Shown here piece by piece: positions 51,540 through 62,105 of a stretch of DNA of 64,000 nt. Every line of letters starts with the position of its first letter. Position 1 is the first letter of the stretch. The notes below the pieces were generated by a model. It saw only the letters and a list, made by a program, of their open reading frames with translations. It searched no databases and had not been told where the DNA came from. Both the position numbers and the translations under genes were made by a program. Source of the DNA: Berberis thunbergii (Eukaryota; Streptophyta; Magnoliopsida; Ranunculales; Berberidaceae); assembly GCA_003290165.1 (NCBI GenBank), contig QNQO01001159.1, positions 1-64,000 on the forward strand, given 5' to 3'.

Positions 51540-52205
51540 TGTCCCTTCTCTGGTGCTTTTTTTAGAAAAATTGAAGCCCCTCCTCGTCAAATTTTTTTTT
51601 TCTTATGGACACTTACTCATGGAAAAATTCTGACATCCCATAATCATGCAAAGAGAGCCCCTATCATCACAAACAGATGCCCCCTTTGTGAACCGTCATC
51701 TGAATCCATTACTCACCTCTTCCCCCAATGTCCGCTCTCCCAATCCATTTTGAGGAGTATTGCTAATGAAACTAGATAAGCCCAGCTGCCATCTTATGAC
51801 TTTGCGCAATGGGTTCAACGATGGAATGCGAAAGAAGTCTCTCTCCAACCAGTAAATGGTTCTGGGACAGTCTTTTTCTTATTGTTCTTTGGGTTATATG
51901 GAAAGAGCAGAGCAGAAGAACTTTTAGTGGCAGAAAATTTTGAAGCAACAGACCTGTGGAACATGACCGAAATTATGTATGTTCAAAGGGCTGAGGTTTG
52001 GGGTAGGTCTCCTCCTCCCACTCCCTGTCCTGCTGCATGAGGATACCCTCATTTGTGAAAATTAAATTTTTTGTGTATTCTTCTTTCTTTTCCTATTTTT
52101 CCGGTGTTTTCTGAGCACCTAGGTCAGCTTTGTATCTTTTGTTTTTCTGTTTTAATGCAATTGTTGGGCTTTTAAAAATAATAATACTAATAAAAGTAAA
52201 AAAAT
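51540..52205 (+). mobile_element. 5'-truncated LINE (L1-type) 3' end
   Basis: The zinc-binding domain that ends plant L1 reverse transcriptases is visible: RCPLCEPSSESITHLFPQCP (about 51680-51735), preceded by a degenerate FFFSYGHLLMEK stretch and followed by a VFFLLFFGL block. The sequence then runs to an A-rich tail near 52170-52205. Several frameshifts. It lies in ATR intron 3 in the orientation opposite to the gene. Confidence 0.72.
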
Positions 52206-52593
52206 AACTCATTAAAAAATGGAAACATGTCATAACTCATACTAATAGTGGAATAACATAAACTGGGAGCTGACCTTTGAAGGATTAAAAGCATTAGAAA
52301 ATTTCCTACATTCGTAAGTATAGCATATCAAGTAACCAGTGCCGAAGGAAAGAATACGGAAAGCACTCAAATGGATCCATAGGTTAATAATGCCTTTCAC
52401 CATGTAACAAACCTGGTTTCCCCTTGAATGATGAAACAAAAAGTTTAATTTCTATAAGATGATTTCAAATTGTTAAATACCTTCAATTGCTAACATAGCA
52501 TCGAGGAAAAACTGGCAATAAGCTTCTCGGTCACCTGTCCGAAGCAACGACAAAAGAGATCCAATTGCGTCGAATATTTCCTCATGGATAGCA

Positions 52594-53990
52594 CTGCGAA
52601 TATAATTACTAAATACCAATTTAGAGACGAAAATACAGATAATACTACCACAAATGAGAAGTGAGGCATCCTAAAATACGAACAGCATGCTATTTTACAG
52701 GTGATGTCAAATTTCCAAAATAAAATGGAAAATAATGCAAAACAAGGAAAATAGTATAAAGTAAATACATGAACGAAGCATTGACTTCTGAACATGACAC
52801 ATCAAAAAATGTAAGAATTTGGTATGATACAAACATGTCTCACGAGAGCAGAACCAGAGTAGCATGCAGCTTCCATGCACAAATGCACATTCCTAAAAAG
52901 CATACACATATTATAACACTTCACAACATAGCCAGTGCATGCATCATTTGCAGCAGTTACCATTACAATGATATTTCTCTCAATGCAATGTTTCTCTACT
53001 TTTGTTCCTCAATCCCGCCTTCCCTCTGATTTTATTTGCCAATTGCCTATGTGGTAAGTAAGCATAATTAATCAGAGCAATCATACACAGTTGACAGTTT
53101 AACCTCCTTCGTATACAGGCCACGTAGCTTTTTGTTGTCTCTGTCCTTCGCCACCCAGAAAAATTTTCCAACTCCAAATGTGCAAGCATATCATAGCACT
53201 TACACTTACACATTCAATCCAAGTTCATCACTTCTGTATTCTCCAAATCATTAAAGAACAAAACAAATGTGTCCAAATCTGCAATAAAACCTGTCTTCAT
53301 GTTCCCTTGAAAAGAATGTCTGTTTGGAAATTGTTTTGGGTCTCACCAGTTGAAATAAAGCCTACCCCGTGTGGGGATTAGAGCAACAAAAGGGAATCGA
53401 TGGAAGGGCTATCTTGTGAAGTAGGGCAATGTTCGGCTAAGCTTTAAAAGAAAAAGAAAAAAACAGTTTTTTTCTTGAGTGTGTCATACTCATAACTGTC
53501 ACAAAAGTGCCAGTACCTTCATTATATTTTGAAAATCCAGCAACTAAAATGAAAGATGTTGTTTTTGGTGTGACCTCCTCCCAACTTGTTTGTCAATCTG
53601 TCTTTCCTCTCCTATCCTCCCTTAACAAATTCTCTCACTCAGATTTGAAGTTGTGGATTAAAGAGTTTCTAGATCTAGACAGATTTCAATATTTGACTTT
53701 CCACAACAATATATATATAAAAAAAAATTGCAAGAATATAAAGAACGTGGTTAATCCATATAAATGTAATAACCAACTTTATGAGCTACGTCTATGGAGA
53801 AAGAATCCACTATTAGACAATAACATATTACAATCACTCATAGCACTTACCCACCATACCAATCCACAATTAACAAGAACACAACTTGCAACCAACTTCT
53901 AACACCAAAGCTTGCTCATTGATCTTCCTCTATAATCTCATACGCATTCCAAAACCAATAACATTTCATGCATAGCCACAATAGTGATGA
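52594..53990 (-). other. ATR intron 2, part nearest exon 3
   Basis: No gene or element recognised; AT-rich, with a short (AT)n run near 53710. Confidence 0.5.
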
Positions 53991-54227
53991 TGATGTAAAT
54001 TATGTAAAGTTTTAAGGCATGAAAGATATTTAGTAATATTAGTCTTTTAGCAATATTATTGTAATTAGGTAACAGTTAGTACATTGGTTTCTTATTAGGT
54101 TTAGGGTTTGTTTCTTGTTAGAGAAATTATGCCAGTCATAAATAGGAGTGTAGGTTGTTCATTATAATTAGGTTTTGATTGAATAAAAGTTTTATTTCAT
54201 TTATTTATTTTATTGTCAACATTGTAG

Positions 54228-55075
54228 TTAAGGCATTGAGGCGGACAAGCCTGAAAACGCCTGAGGTATGAGACGGTAGGCGAGGTTGGAGCCTCACTTC
54301 ATTGCGGCAGTTTTGACATTTTTTAAGTTTTTATATAATAAATTGAATCATATCAGCATAGTAATATACATCATCATTTTAATAAGTATCATAAGCAAAT
54401 ATTTACAAAAAGTGACACAACTACCTAAAATCGAAATGAAAATATAATAAAGTTGCAAGCATAGCGAAAATATGCACTACATAAATATCAAGTAACTTTC
54501 AAACATCCACTAAATCATTAAAAAATCAATAATCTTGAAAGAATAGAAACTTGAAAAGATTGAGCATTTGTTAGAAGAAATTGTTAGAATGGTTGGTAAA
54601 ATCCACAAATATGATCACTATTAGTATTCCAAAAGCATAAAAATCATTGATATGTTTTCTCAAAAAATATTTTTTAAAAAAATGTAACATATTTATCAAA
54701 ACTTAAAAATGTTTTATCTTGTTTATTTGTTGCTTGGGAATACCTTATTTGAAGGCAAGGAGGAGAAGAAGACTATGAATCTCTGACGGCAACAACAAGG
54801 AGCAACAAGTATTACACCAAGAAAGTTAAACTTATTATAGAGTGAGTTGCAACCTCTTTTACTGCAACTGGGTTGCAAATGGGCTAAAAATGAGTTGCAA
54901 CCTCTTTTGCTGCTAATGAGCTGCAAATGGGCTGGCTACAACCATTTTTGGTTTGAGGCGATCTAAGGCAGATGCCTCATTTTACCACACCGCCTTGCCT
55001 TACTTTGAGGCAGAATTTTGTAAAAATGTCTTGAGGCATGCCTAAGCGGCTGCCTAGGCTACACTAATCGTCAGT
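54228..55075. mobile_element. Insertion inside the left LTR, hAT-like candidate
   Basis: Roughly 850 bp absent from the right LTR. It starts near AAGGCATTGAGGCGG and ends near GCATGCCTAAGCGGCTGCC, with GAGGC/GCCTC motifs clustering at both ends, as in several plant hAT MITEs. Termini and target duplication are not resolved. A segment at about 45020-45700 has similar GAGGC-rich ends. Confidence 0.45.
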
Positions 55076-55355
55076 TTATATGCTTTCAACTACTGCATTG
55101 TTTTCAATTTCGTTTATTTAAAAAGTTTAATTATATCAATTGGTATCAGAGTCGAATAATTCTTATTATTTGGTTCGATGAAAAAAAGGTTCAAAGGAAG
55201 AAGAATATTAAAAATCATTGATACTTCGAGAAGTTGAAAAGAGATGAAAGATGAGAAGACAAAGATCAAAGAGGAGATAAAAAGAGGAATAAGGCGATGA
55301 AAGATCAAAGAAAATATGAAAAAGATGACAGATATGGAAAAGGCAATAACGAGGA

Positions 55356-55531
55356 TTTTTTTCTTTTTTTATTTTATTTTATATCCCTTAACACCTCCCA
55401 CCCCAGATGTCGCCGGTTGGGATCGACCCCATGACCACCTCCCACCCCAGATGCCGCTAGTTGGGATCTACCCCATGACCTAGTGATACCATCCGCCACT
55501 GCTCAACCACTACGCCATCACACCTTTGGCA
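55356..55531 (-). mobile_element. tRNA-derived SINE with 13-bp target duplication
   Basis: On the minus strand: a pol III A box (TGGCGTAGTGG), B-box-like GGTAGATCCC and GGTCGATCCC, and an A-rich 3' tail (AAAATAAAATAAAAAAAG). The B-box region is duplicated as a 44-bp direct repeat (55392-55435 and 55436-55479). Flanked by GCAATAACGAGGA (55343-55355) and GCAATACCGAGGA (55532-55544), 12 of 13 identical. Nested in the LTR element of ATR intron 2. Confidence 0.75.
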
Positions 55532-56163
55532 GCAATACCGAGGATGGAACGGATAATTGTACTGTTGATGGTGGCGCGTCAGGGGACAACGTTCGTCATA
55601 GTCGACAGCGGCGATAGCCCTCTCCTTCCTTCCTTCCTTCCTGGGTAGTTAAATCGATTCGCAGTTGCTTCGCTATCTAGGACCGAATTACAATTAATCG
55701 AAAATGATCGAATTTAATCATTATATTTTTTAAAATCATATATTTTTAAAATTTAACTATAGTCATATACAAAAATAAATAAATAATCAAAATACTATAA
55801 ATATGTAATTATATTACTTTACTAATTCATTAAATGAACTTAATTTTGCAGGTTAGAACAATTATTGTTATCTGGAGTTGTTTAGGAACAACACAGCAAA
55901 AGCAATAGCAAAAAAAACTTTTGTTTTGTAATTTCAAAATAAGCAAAAGCAACAAGAACAGCAATAGCAAAAGCAACAAGATCAGCAACAGCAAAAGAAC
56001 TTTTGTTCTATAAAATTAATTTCAGAATAAGCTCACCCAAATCATTGTGAAATTATGAGTAGATTTGCACCTATAAAAAGTGATAGGTTTTGTTCCAACT
56101 CCAAAAAATTGATTCAGAAAGAAGATTTGGAACTGTAGAAAGCTAAATTAATTTGCACTGTCG

Positions 56164-56224
56164 AAAAAAAAAAAAAAAAAAAAAGAGGTCTAAAAGAAGA
56201 AATCAAACTGTTTTGCAAACCCAG

Positions 56225-56257
<33 letters not shown>

Positions 56258-56258
56258 T
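56164..56258. repeat. Poly(A) and (AT)n tracts
   Basis: Two A runs (about 22 and 18 nt), the second followed by (AT)n. They lie in the interior of the LTR element. Confidence 0.85.
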
Positions 56259-57917
56259 GAAAGAAGGAAAGATTTGTACATACCTTGAAGGAGGGAGGAA
56301 AAGAGATTGTTTTTTGCCATTCGTCGTCACACTCGCACGCGGTCGCACCTTCATATCTTCTTCAGCTCCTTGAGTTTTTCTTCTTCTCAATCTTCAGTTG
56401 TTCTTCTTCTTCTTTTTCGCAATCTCATCTTCATCATGCGAATGGAAATGGAAATGGAAGGAAGGAATCATTGAGTTGGGTTTTTTTTAATACATACGAC
56501 AAATCGATGAGTCAACCGGGCCGAATGGCCGATTATGCGGTGACTCGCTGATTTCGTGAAGATCTGAGTCTTTGAAACCCTAGCAATTTCACTCATCCGA
56601 ATCGGTCGAGTCTTGTTTTACAATTAATCGCCGATTTAATAACACAGCTTCCTTCTCTGCCCCCAATCAACCAAAGCTCTTCTGTCCATTTCAGGTCGCC
56701 ACCACTGCCGACCACAAAACCTTTGTTCCAGTTCAGGTCGCCACCACTGTCGAACAAAACACCTCTACCACCACCGACAGTCCTTAGTTTCCATCTCAGA
56801 CGCCACCACCATCGAACAGCTCACTTGTCCCCGACAAAACCCCCCAAACGATTGATCGATCCAACCTAGCCATTTCCTCAACCGCTTGATGGATCCATCT
56901 TTCAACCTCAGATTGAACCGCCTCCATCCATCAACCGCCCACCTTTGGTCGCTCCCATATTGTCCCTCCTGCAGCCATCGATCAGCCAACACCTCGCCTA
57001 TCCCTCCCTCAGCCCTCTTTTGTTTGTTTTCCCCAAGTTTCAGTCGGCTATATGCATATCCTCCCTTCTCCTGCAACCCCTCCCCTGTTTCAGTCGAGGG
57101 GAGGAAGAATACCAAATTTTCTTTAAGTCCCTGCCCACTTATTTTTTATTCAGTTCTTGATCTTCAATTTTTAATTAAGTCCCTGAACCCTTATGGTTAT
57201 TTTCCCTCACACAGTCAGTCAGTACCACCACAAGCTGTTGTTCCTTATCGGTCATTTATCACCACCAAACAATAACTTCACCACATGACAAATTGGATCC
57301 GTTTTGGGCCAATTTCGCAGCTAATTTCTAAATAGTTGCACACATAATTGCATTTTTGAAAATGGATCTTCTTCAAGCCAAGGACTTCTCTTAGACTTTG
57401 TACGTGTTGACTCACTTTGGATTTATATGTTAGAGCAACTACAAAGGAAAGGTTAGAGATCAACTTCTACTTGGACACTTCGCATTTTGTTGTTGCTTGT
57501 GCTCGTATGATTTCCTTAACTTCAAGGTCGAGGATAAATTTCTTCAACCCTGAGAGTTTGATGTAATTGGGATATTTCGTAATATTAGTATTTTAGCAAT
57601 AATAGTGTTTTAACATTATTAGAAGTTATAGTATTATTGTAATTAGGTAACAATTAGTACATTGGTTTCCTGTTAGGATTAGGGTTTGTTTCTTGTTAGA
57701 ATATTAGGTCAGTTATAAATAGGAGCATAGGTAATTAGATTTTGATTGAATAAAAGTTTATTTCATTTATTAATTTCATTTCGTTTATCAATTTAATTGT
57801 CAATTTATAATTATCGCATTGTTTTCAATTATCGCATTGTTTTCAATTATCACATTGTTTTGGTTTATCTGCTTTCAATTATCTCATTGTTTTCAATTTC
57901 GTTTATTTACAAGTGCA

Positions 57918-58878
57918 ATGAATAACCTATGCAAAAAAAAACTCTTTTTGTTGCTAAACATATTACTTAAAACCTAAGATCATCCTAAAGTATTTGTAGC
58001 TCTCATATTAATAGAGCCCGGGAAAAGAAGAAGTTCAATAGCGGGAGCGGGAGTCTCGACCCATTGGGCTAACTTGTCAATCTCGTACCTACTCTTGATC
58101 GATCGAGCTTTTTCTCTTACCTATTCGCTTGATAGGTCGACCTCTATTGTTGACTTGTTCAACTGGTTGAGATTTACTGTTGAGACTTGCAAAGTCCCAC
58201 TATTTTCTTTGGCATCATTCATTTAACATAATTTTAAATGATTTCCCATAACTAAAAAACTTTTAAAATGGTTTTGTATAGGTGCATAAGGTCCGCTATC
58301 CTCTTAAAAACCTACTGTTGTGTGAAGTGTGAAGTGTTTGACCATACACCCTCTCCAACTCGTTATGGAACTCCCCTGATCTAAAACACCCATTTTGGCA
58401 CAAAATCATTTCCACTCCTCATGAATGTTTCAAATCTTTACCACATGACAACTACTAGCACTAAAATCAATTTTAACTATTTATTCAAATAAATTTATCT
58501 TTCACTAACTTTTTCTAATCCCCTTCCAAGATTACAGTTTCCATATGTCTAAGCTAAATAACAAAGACTACCGTATAATCTACTTATAACTTAATCTACG
58601 ACCTACACACTACATTCCATCACCATACACTGTTGATATGATTTTTTCACGCAATTACACAGCTTAACTCACAAACCTGACATCCTTAGCCACCCTCCTC
58701 GGACCACCCCAAATCATTTCAGAACGACTCACCGCAATAACTAAAATTAATCAAACAGCTCGATAATTCAAGAATGCAAAAGTTCAATTTGACTAAACAC
58801 ATTTTGGGGTTATCACGTATGAAGGTGCACAACCATTAATTGTTCAAGAACGGAAGAAGTGTGAGGTTTACAACTTAC
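57918..58878 (-). other. ATR intron 2, part nearest exon 2
   Basis: AT-rich intron sequence without a recognised element. Confidence 0.5.
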
Positions 58879-59299
58879 CGAAATGTGGGTTCTGCGAAGA
58901 AGGGCAAAATACGCCCGACAACTGGAAGCACAGCCCGGGCTTGTCCATGGAAGAAAACCCCAGGGAACCTCTTCGCGGAGAAAGAAAGCAATTTCAAAAC
59001 TGCAACCACTTCTTTCTCATTAGCTGCAAAGAAAGAAAGATAAATGGAGAGGCGTTAGTTAGTGGAAACACATAAAAGAGGGGGGTTTGAAGGTTGAAGA
59101 AGAAAAAAAGAGGGTTTGAGAGAGAGGGAAAGAAAGAACCTGGGGAAGAAGGGCGAACGTAAGTGTGAAGGAGGTTAGGGAGGACAGTACGGAAACGGAT
59201 CTCGAGAGGATCGTCGACGCCGTTGGATAAGGGAGTTGAGGAAGACGAAGAGGCTATGCGTTAGCGGAGTTCTTGGATGAGACTGGAGAGGGACGCCAT
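58879..59299 (-). other. ATR: ATR exons 1-2 (N-terminus, nonsense at codon 13)
   Basis: Exon 1 (59299-59140) starts MASLSSLIQELR, then a TAA where plant ATR proteins usually have an acidic residue (GAA>TAA is one change), then LEIRFRTVLPNLLHTYV. Exon 2 (59023-58879) encodes VAVLKLLSFSAKRFPGVFF and PFFAEPTFR. They are joined across a 116-bp intron with intact splice sites. Confidence 0.9.
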
Positions 59300-59519
59300 T
59301 AGAGATTGGCGATTTCCCTCCCTATTTCGAATGTGTCAAGTGGGGAAGTAAATGTTGGGGAAATAGGGTAGCCTCGAACGAGTGCTCAACTCGGGAGTAA
59401 ATAATTAGTAGTGTTCAATTAAGTTGATATTAATAAATTAATTGTTGTGTTAGACACCACCAGTTCTGATGAAATACACCACCTCAAAAAAATAAAAAAC
59501 AATTTTGATAGGACGCCGC

Positions 59520-59905
59520 CATTTTTTTTTTAAATTGGGTCGTTGACCCTTTTTTATTTATTTATTAATTCATACCCGAAGGCTACATGACTGAATCCTA
59601 TAGGATTAACCAAACCAGACCCCGAAGGCTACTTAATATCTTCGCCACCTCCATCTCTTATAGAAACTTGTTTCCACCTTGCATGGAGACTCATTTTTGC
59701 TTGCATTCAATACTCAGATACTCTCTTTCACTTCACTCCGGTCTAGTCCATCTAAACAACTGCATTCAATACCCGAAGGCTTATCAACGGTTGAGCAAAT
59801 GTGCTCCTAATAATCGGGCGAAAACTCACAAAATTTTAATTGGTGAGTCTCGAACCCGCGACCTTTCACAAGGAGAGTGGATGTCCGACCAACTGAGCTG
59901 CAATT
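59520..59905 (-). mobile_element. tRNA-derived SINE upstream of ATR
   Basis: Minus strand: the head CAGCTCAGTTGGTCGG (A-box region, about 59899) and B box GGGTTCGAGACTC (about 59855) are in tRNA order and spacing. A long body follows and ends in an A10 run at about 59522-59531 on the complement. Possible target duplication GACGCCGCCATT / GACCGCCACCATT, imperfect. It lies about 220 bp upstream of the ATR start codon. Confidence 0.6.
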
Positions 59906-61098
59906 GGTAGACCGCCACCATTATATACACCCAAATAAATTTTTACAGATTTTTTTCCCAAATCCACGATAAGACGAACCCAACTCGCATTGTCTCTTCC
60001 CCTCCCTATATCGCTAGGACTATCAACGATGGCGACTCCCTTACTTCTGCGTCTTAATCTTCTCTTTCCCTTTCTTATACTTTTTCATCTTATCTTTGTC
60101 TCTCTTCTACTTCTTCATTGGAAGGGACTTGGTGATACATGAGGAGACGAAAACCCAACTCGCAAGGTGTCTCTTCCCCTTCCAAGCTTGCCGAAACGAC
60201 CCCAAACACCAGTGTCTCTCTCTTATACGTTTTCATTTCACTTTTTATCTCTTATACTTTTTCATCTTTGTTTGGAAGGGGTTTGGTGAAGTTTGTATCT
60301 AGAAATTGATGAGTTTAGTGAAAATAATGATGGTAGGCTTGAAGATGATAATGGTAGAGTTGAGGGTGAGCATTGTGCTCCATTTATAGGAGTAAACGAA
60401 GAAGATGAACATCTTCAAAAGGAAAAACAACCCACTCCATTTAAGGCATGTTTTCAACTTGAGATGAGCATGCATGAGTAAATTTTTTTTTTTGTGATTA
60501 TTGTAATATCATCTTTAATTTTCTTTTTCGTTTATATTTGAATCAACATTGTTATTGTTAGGGTTAGTTGTTAATATTTGAACCCTAAAGTTTATTTATT
60601 TATGTTTTTAAGGTTAGTATGATCGTTGTTATTGTTTGTCAATTTTACTTATAAGTTAATGATTATTTTGTGCATAGGCTATTATCGTCGATCTAATAAA
60701 TTTTGTGGTACCTTCAAGCAATCTTGAGAACTAGAGCATACTTAAAGTGTTTTTGGAAGATACCAACATTCTAGAGGTAGCCATTACCTTAATAACTTTT
60801 TCATTACCTTTCTTAATATATGATTAGAATTACAATTTTTATTTATTTAATGTAAAAGGATGATGATATTGACACCAATGAGGCTAAGTTTGAGGCCAAC
60901 GATGAGGAAGGAGCACTGCAAAAGGTAGTCGACGATGGCGACTTATTTATTACGGAAGAGGTAAGACTAATTCTTGTATAATCCTATTTCACAAGTTCAT
61001 AAATTTTAGTAACAAGTTTATAAGTGTTCCTAACGTGAGTATGGGTTCTTTTTTGTACGTATTCCCTTCGAGGTTGTCTTTGATAGCTTAGTGCCAAG
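59906..61098. other. Spacer upstream of ATR and the SINE
   Basis: Short acidic frames at 60293-60481 (DNGRVEGEHCAPFIGVNEED) and about 60859-60960 (DDDIDTNEAKFEANDEEG) read like fragments of one spliced gene or a transposase-derived protein. I cannot identify it. Confidence 0.3.
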
Positions 61099-61407
61099 TA
61101 GGGGTGGACATCCCATTCTGCGATCTCGTTCTTGTCCCGTCTCGATTTTTCTGGATCATTTTGGGATTGATCAATCCCATCCTGATCCCGTCCCAATCTA
61201 GAGTGGGATGGGATTGAGATGGATCTCCGTCTCGTAGTAATTTATTATTTATAATCACCATTAATTTCGTGTTCATCCCGTCACGTCCCGTCCTGAACCC
61301 GTTTGGGATGGGACGAGGTTGGGATGAGGTCTATTTAGTCCCTATCACATCCCGATCCCGAAGAAACGGGATGGGATTAGGATGAGGTCCATCCCGTGCC
61401 CACCCCT
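61099..61407. mobile_element. hAT MITE, 309 bp, perfect 8-bp target duplication
   Basis: Termini TAGGGGTGGACA (left) and TGCCCACCCCTA (right) are inverted repeats; flanks are GTGCCAAG at 61091-61098 and at 61408-61415. The interior has many GGGATGGGA / TCCCGTCCC motifs in both orientations, allowing strong folding. No coding sequence. Confidence 0.93.
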
Positions 61408-61439
61408 AGTGCCAAGGTATTGGTAGGGATAATAACACA

Positions 61440-62105
61440 GTTCTAATTATCATTAAATTGAAACCTGGTGATCACAGACATAAAGGAAGGACCCACTTCG
61501 AATGTGAGAGGGGAGGGAAGCTTAAGAAAAATCAAAGGCAAAAATTTGAAGTGAAATGTGTTGGTCTCAGGTTGCCAACGCTCGACACAAGCACAAATGG
61601 TCACCCTGTCGACATGATTCTTACAATAATCGATCAAGAGATGTAGACCACTCTTATAGACCATTCTAGTTACTTCCCTCGGCTCCTCACTCAACTTCTA
61701 AATTAAAAAATTCATATATTGATGCCGACATCTCAATTCGCATTGTTCCTAAACACAATAAGCAATAAAAGAAACTAATCAGTGTCCAAATGATATTAAC
61801 TAATATAAAATAGTAAGTACTGAGTATTGTAAGAACTTAAAAATATTATAATTACCTCCTTACCAACCAAAATGGAACATGGACCCGTCTTTAAAACCAC
61901 CAAGATACAAAACTTTTTCATGTTCTTAATCTTCATCAGAACCAGGTTCGACAAACATAAGTGGTTCCTCTTCATTTTGAACCTCCTCATCTTCCTCGCC
62001 CTTTTCATTTTGGACATCCTCATCCCCATCACCATCTTCATCCCCTTACACTCTTATGTTTCCTCAACCTCATGTGCAACACACTCACCAAACACACCAC
62101 GTTGA
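61440..62105 (-). pseudogene. Fragment resembling a plant mobile domain (aminotransferase-like) protein
   Basis: Minus-strand frame 61694-61443 reads YKSGLHLLIDYCKNHVDRVT and CVERWQPETNTFHFKF; the ERW.PETHTF-type motif is the hallmark of the plant mobile domain found in MAIN-like proteins and in some transposons. Upstream (62105-61860) is an acidic stretch (DEDGDGDEDVQNEKGEEDEE) with an in-frame stop. Only part of the domain is present. The family call is tentative. Confidence 0.45.

Larger units (their letters stand above)
49844..52593 (-). other. ATR: ATR exons 3-5
   Basis: Exon 3 (52593-52481): AIHEEIFDAIGSLLSLLRT. Exon 4 (50392-50070): DLLYIAS...CKVSLKCFCESFTGISDG...SKCLTEGILYVEGLVNAS. 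Exon 5 (49965-49844): ACYDFARV...NLIQSMSSIL...PLFR. These are N-terminal helical-repeat segments of ATR. Exon 3 is 6.3 kb from exon 2 and 2.1 kb from exon 4. Confidence 0.9.
53991..57917 (+). mobile_element. Degenerate LTR retrotransposon in ATR intron 2
   Basis: A pair of related LTRs: left from 53991 (TGATGTAAAT...) to 55138, interrupted by an insert, and right 57559-57917 (359 bp, TGATGTAATTGG...GTGCA). Both share TTGTAATTAGGTAACA, TTAGTACATTGGTTTC, GGTTTTGATTGAATAAAAG or close variants. A TGGTATCAGAGTC primer site follows the left LTR at 55141-55153, and GAGAGTT precedes the right LTR. The interior has no intact gag or pol. No clear target duplication. Confidence 0.75.
23828..59299 (-). 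pseudogene. ATR: ATR checkpoint kinase gene: complete 15-exon structure, five disabling lesions
   Basis: ATR is a nuclear PI3K-like serine/threonine kinase that senses replication stress and signals the S/G2 checkpoint. Exons (minus): 59299-59140, 59023-58879, 52593-52481, 50392-50070, 49965-49844, 33862-33718, 33602-33027, 32942-32867, 32437-32122, 31363-30124, 29677-26302, 26194-25625, 25255-24632, 24550-24356, 23995-23828. All junctions are GT-AG and phases agree; 2715 codons, close to the usual plant ATR length (about 2700). Lesions: TAA at codon 13 (59263-59261), one extra base in an A5 run at 30288-30292 (about codon 1017), TAA at 28827-28825 (codon 1356), TAG at 27909-27907 (codon 1662), TGA at 27483-27481 (codon 1804). 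The coding sequence is otherwise well conserved, so inactivation looks recent. Confidence 0.95.

Noticed and set aside
56285..57275. Proline/serine-rich frames
   Set aside because: Imperfect CACCACCAC / TCGCC repeats in the interior of an LTR element; no conserved motif.
60028..60120. ATGGCGACTCCC start with hydrophobic residues, like a signal peptide
   Set aside because: Frame ends after about 40 codons, low-complexity TCTTTC repeats, no continuation found.
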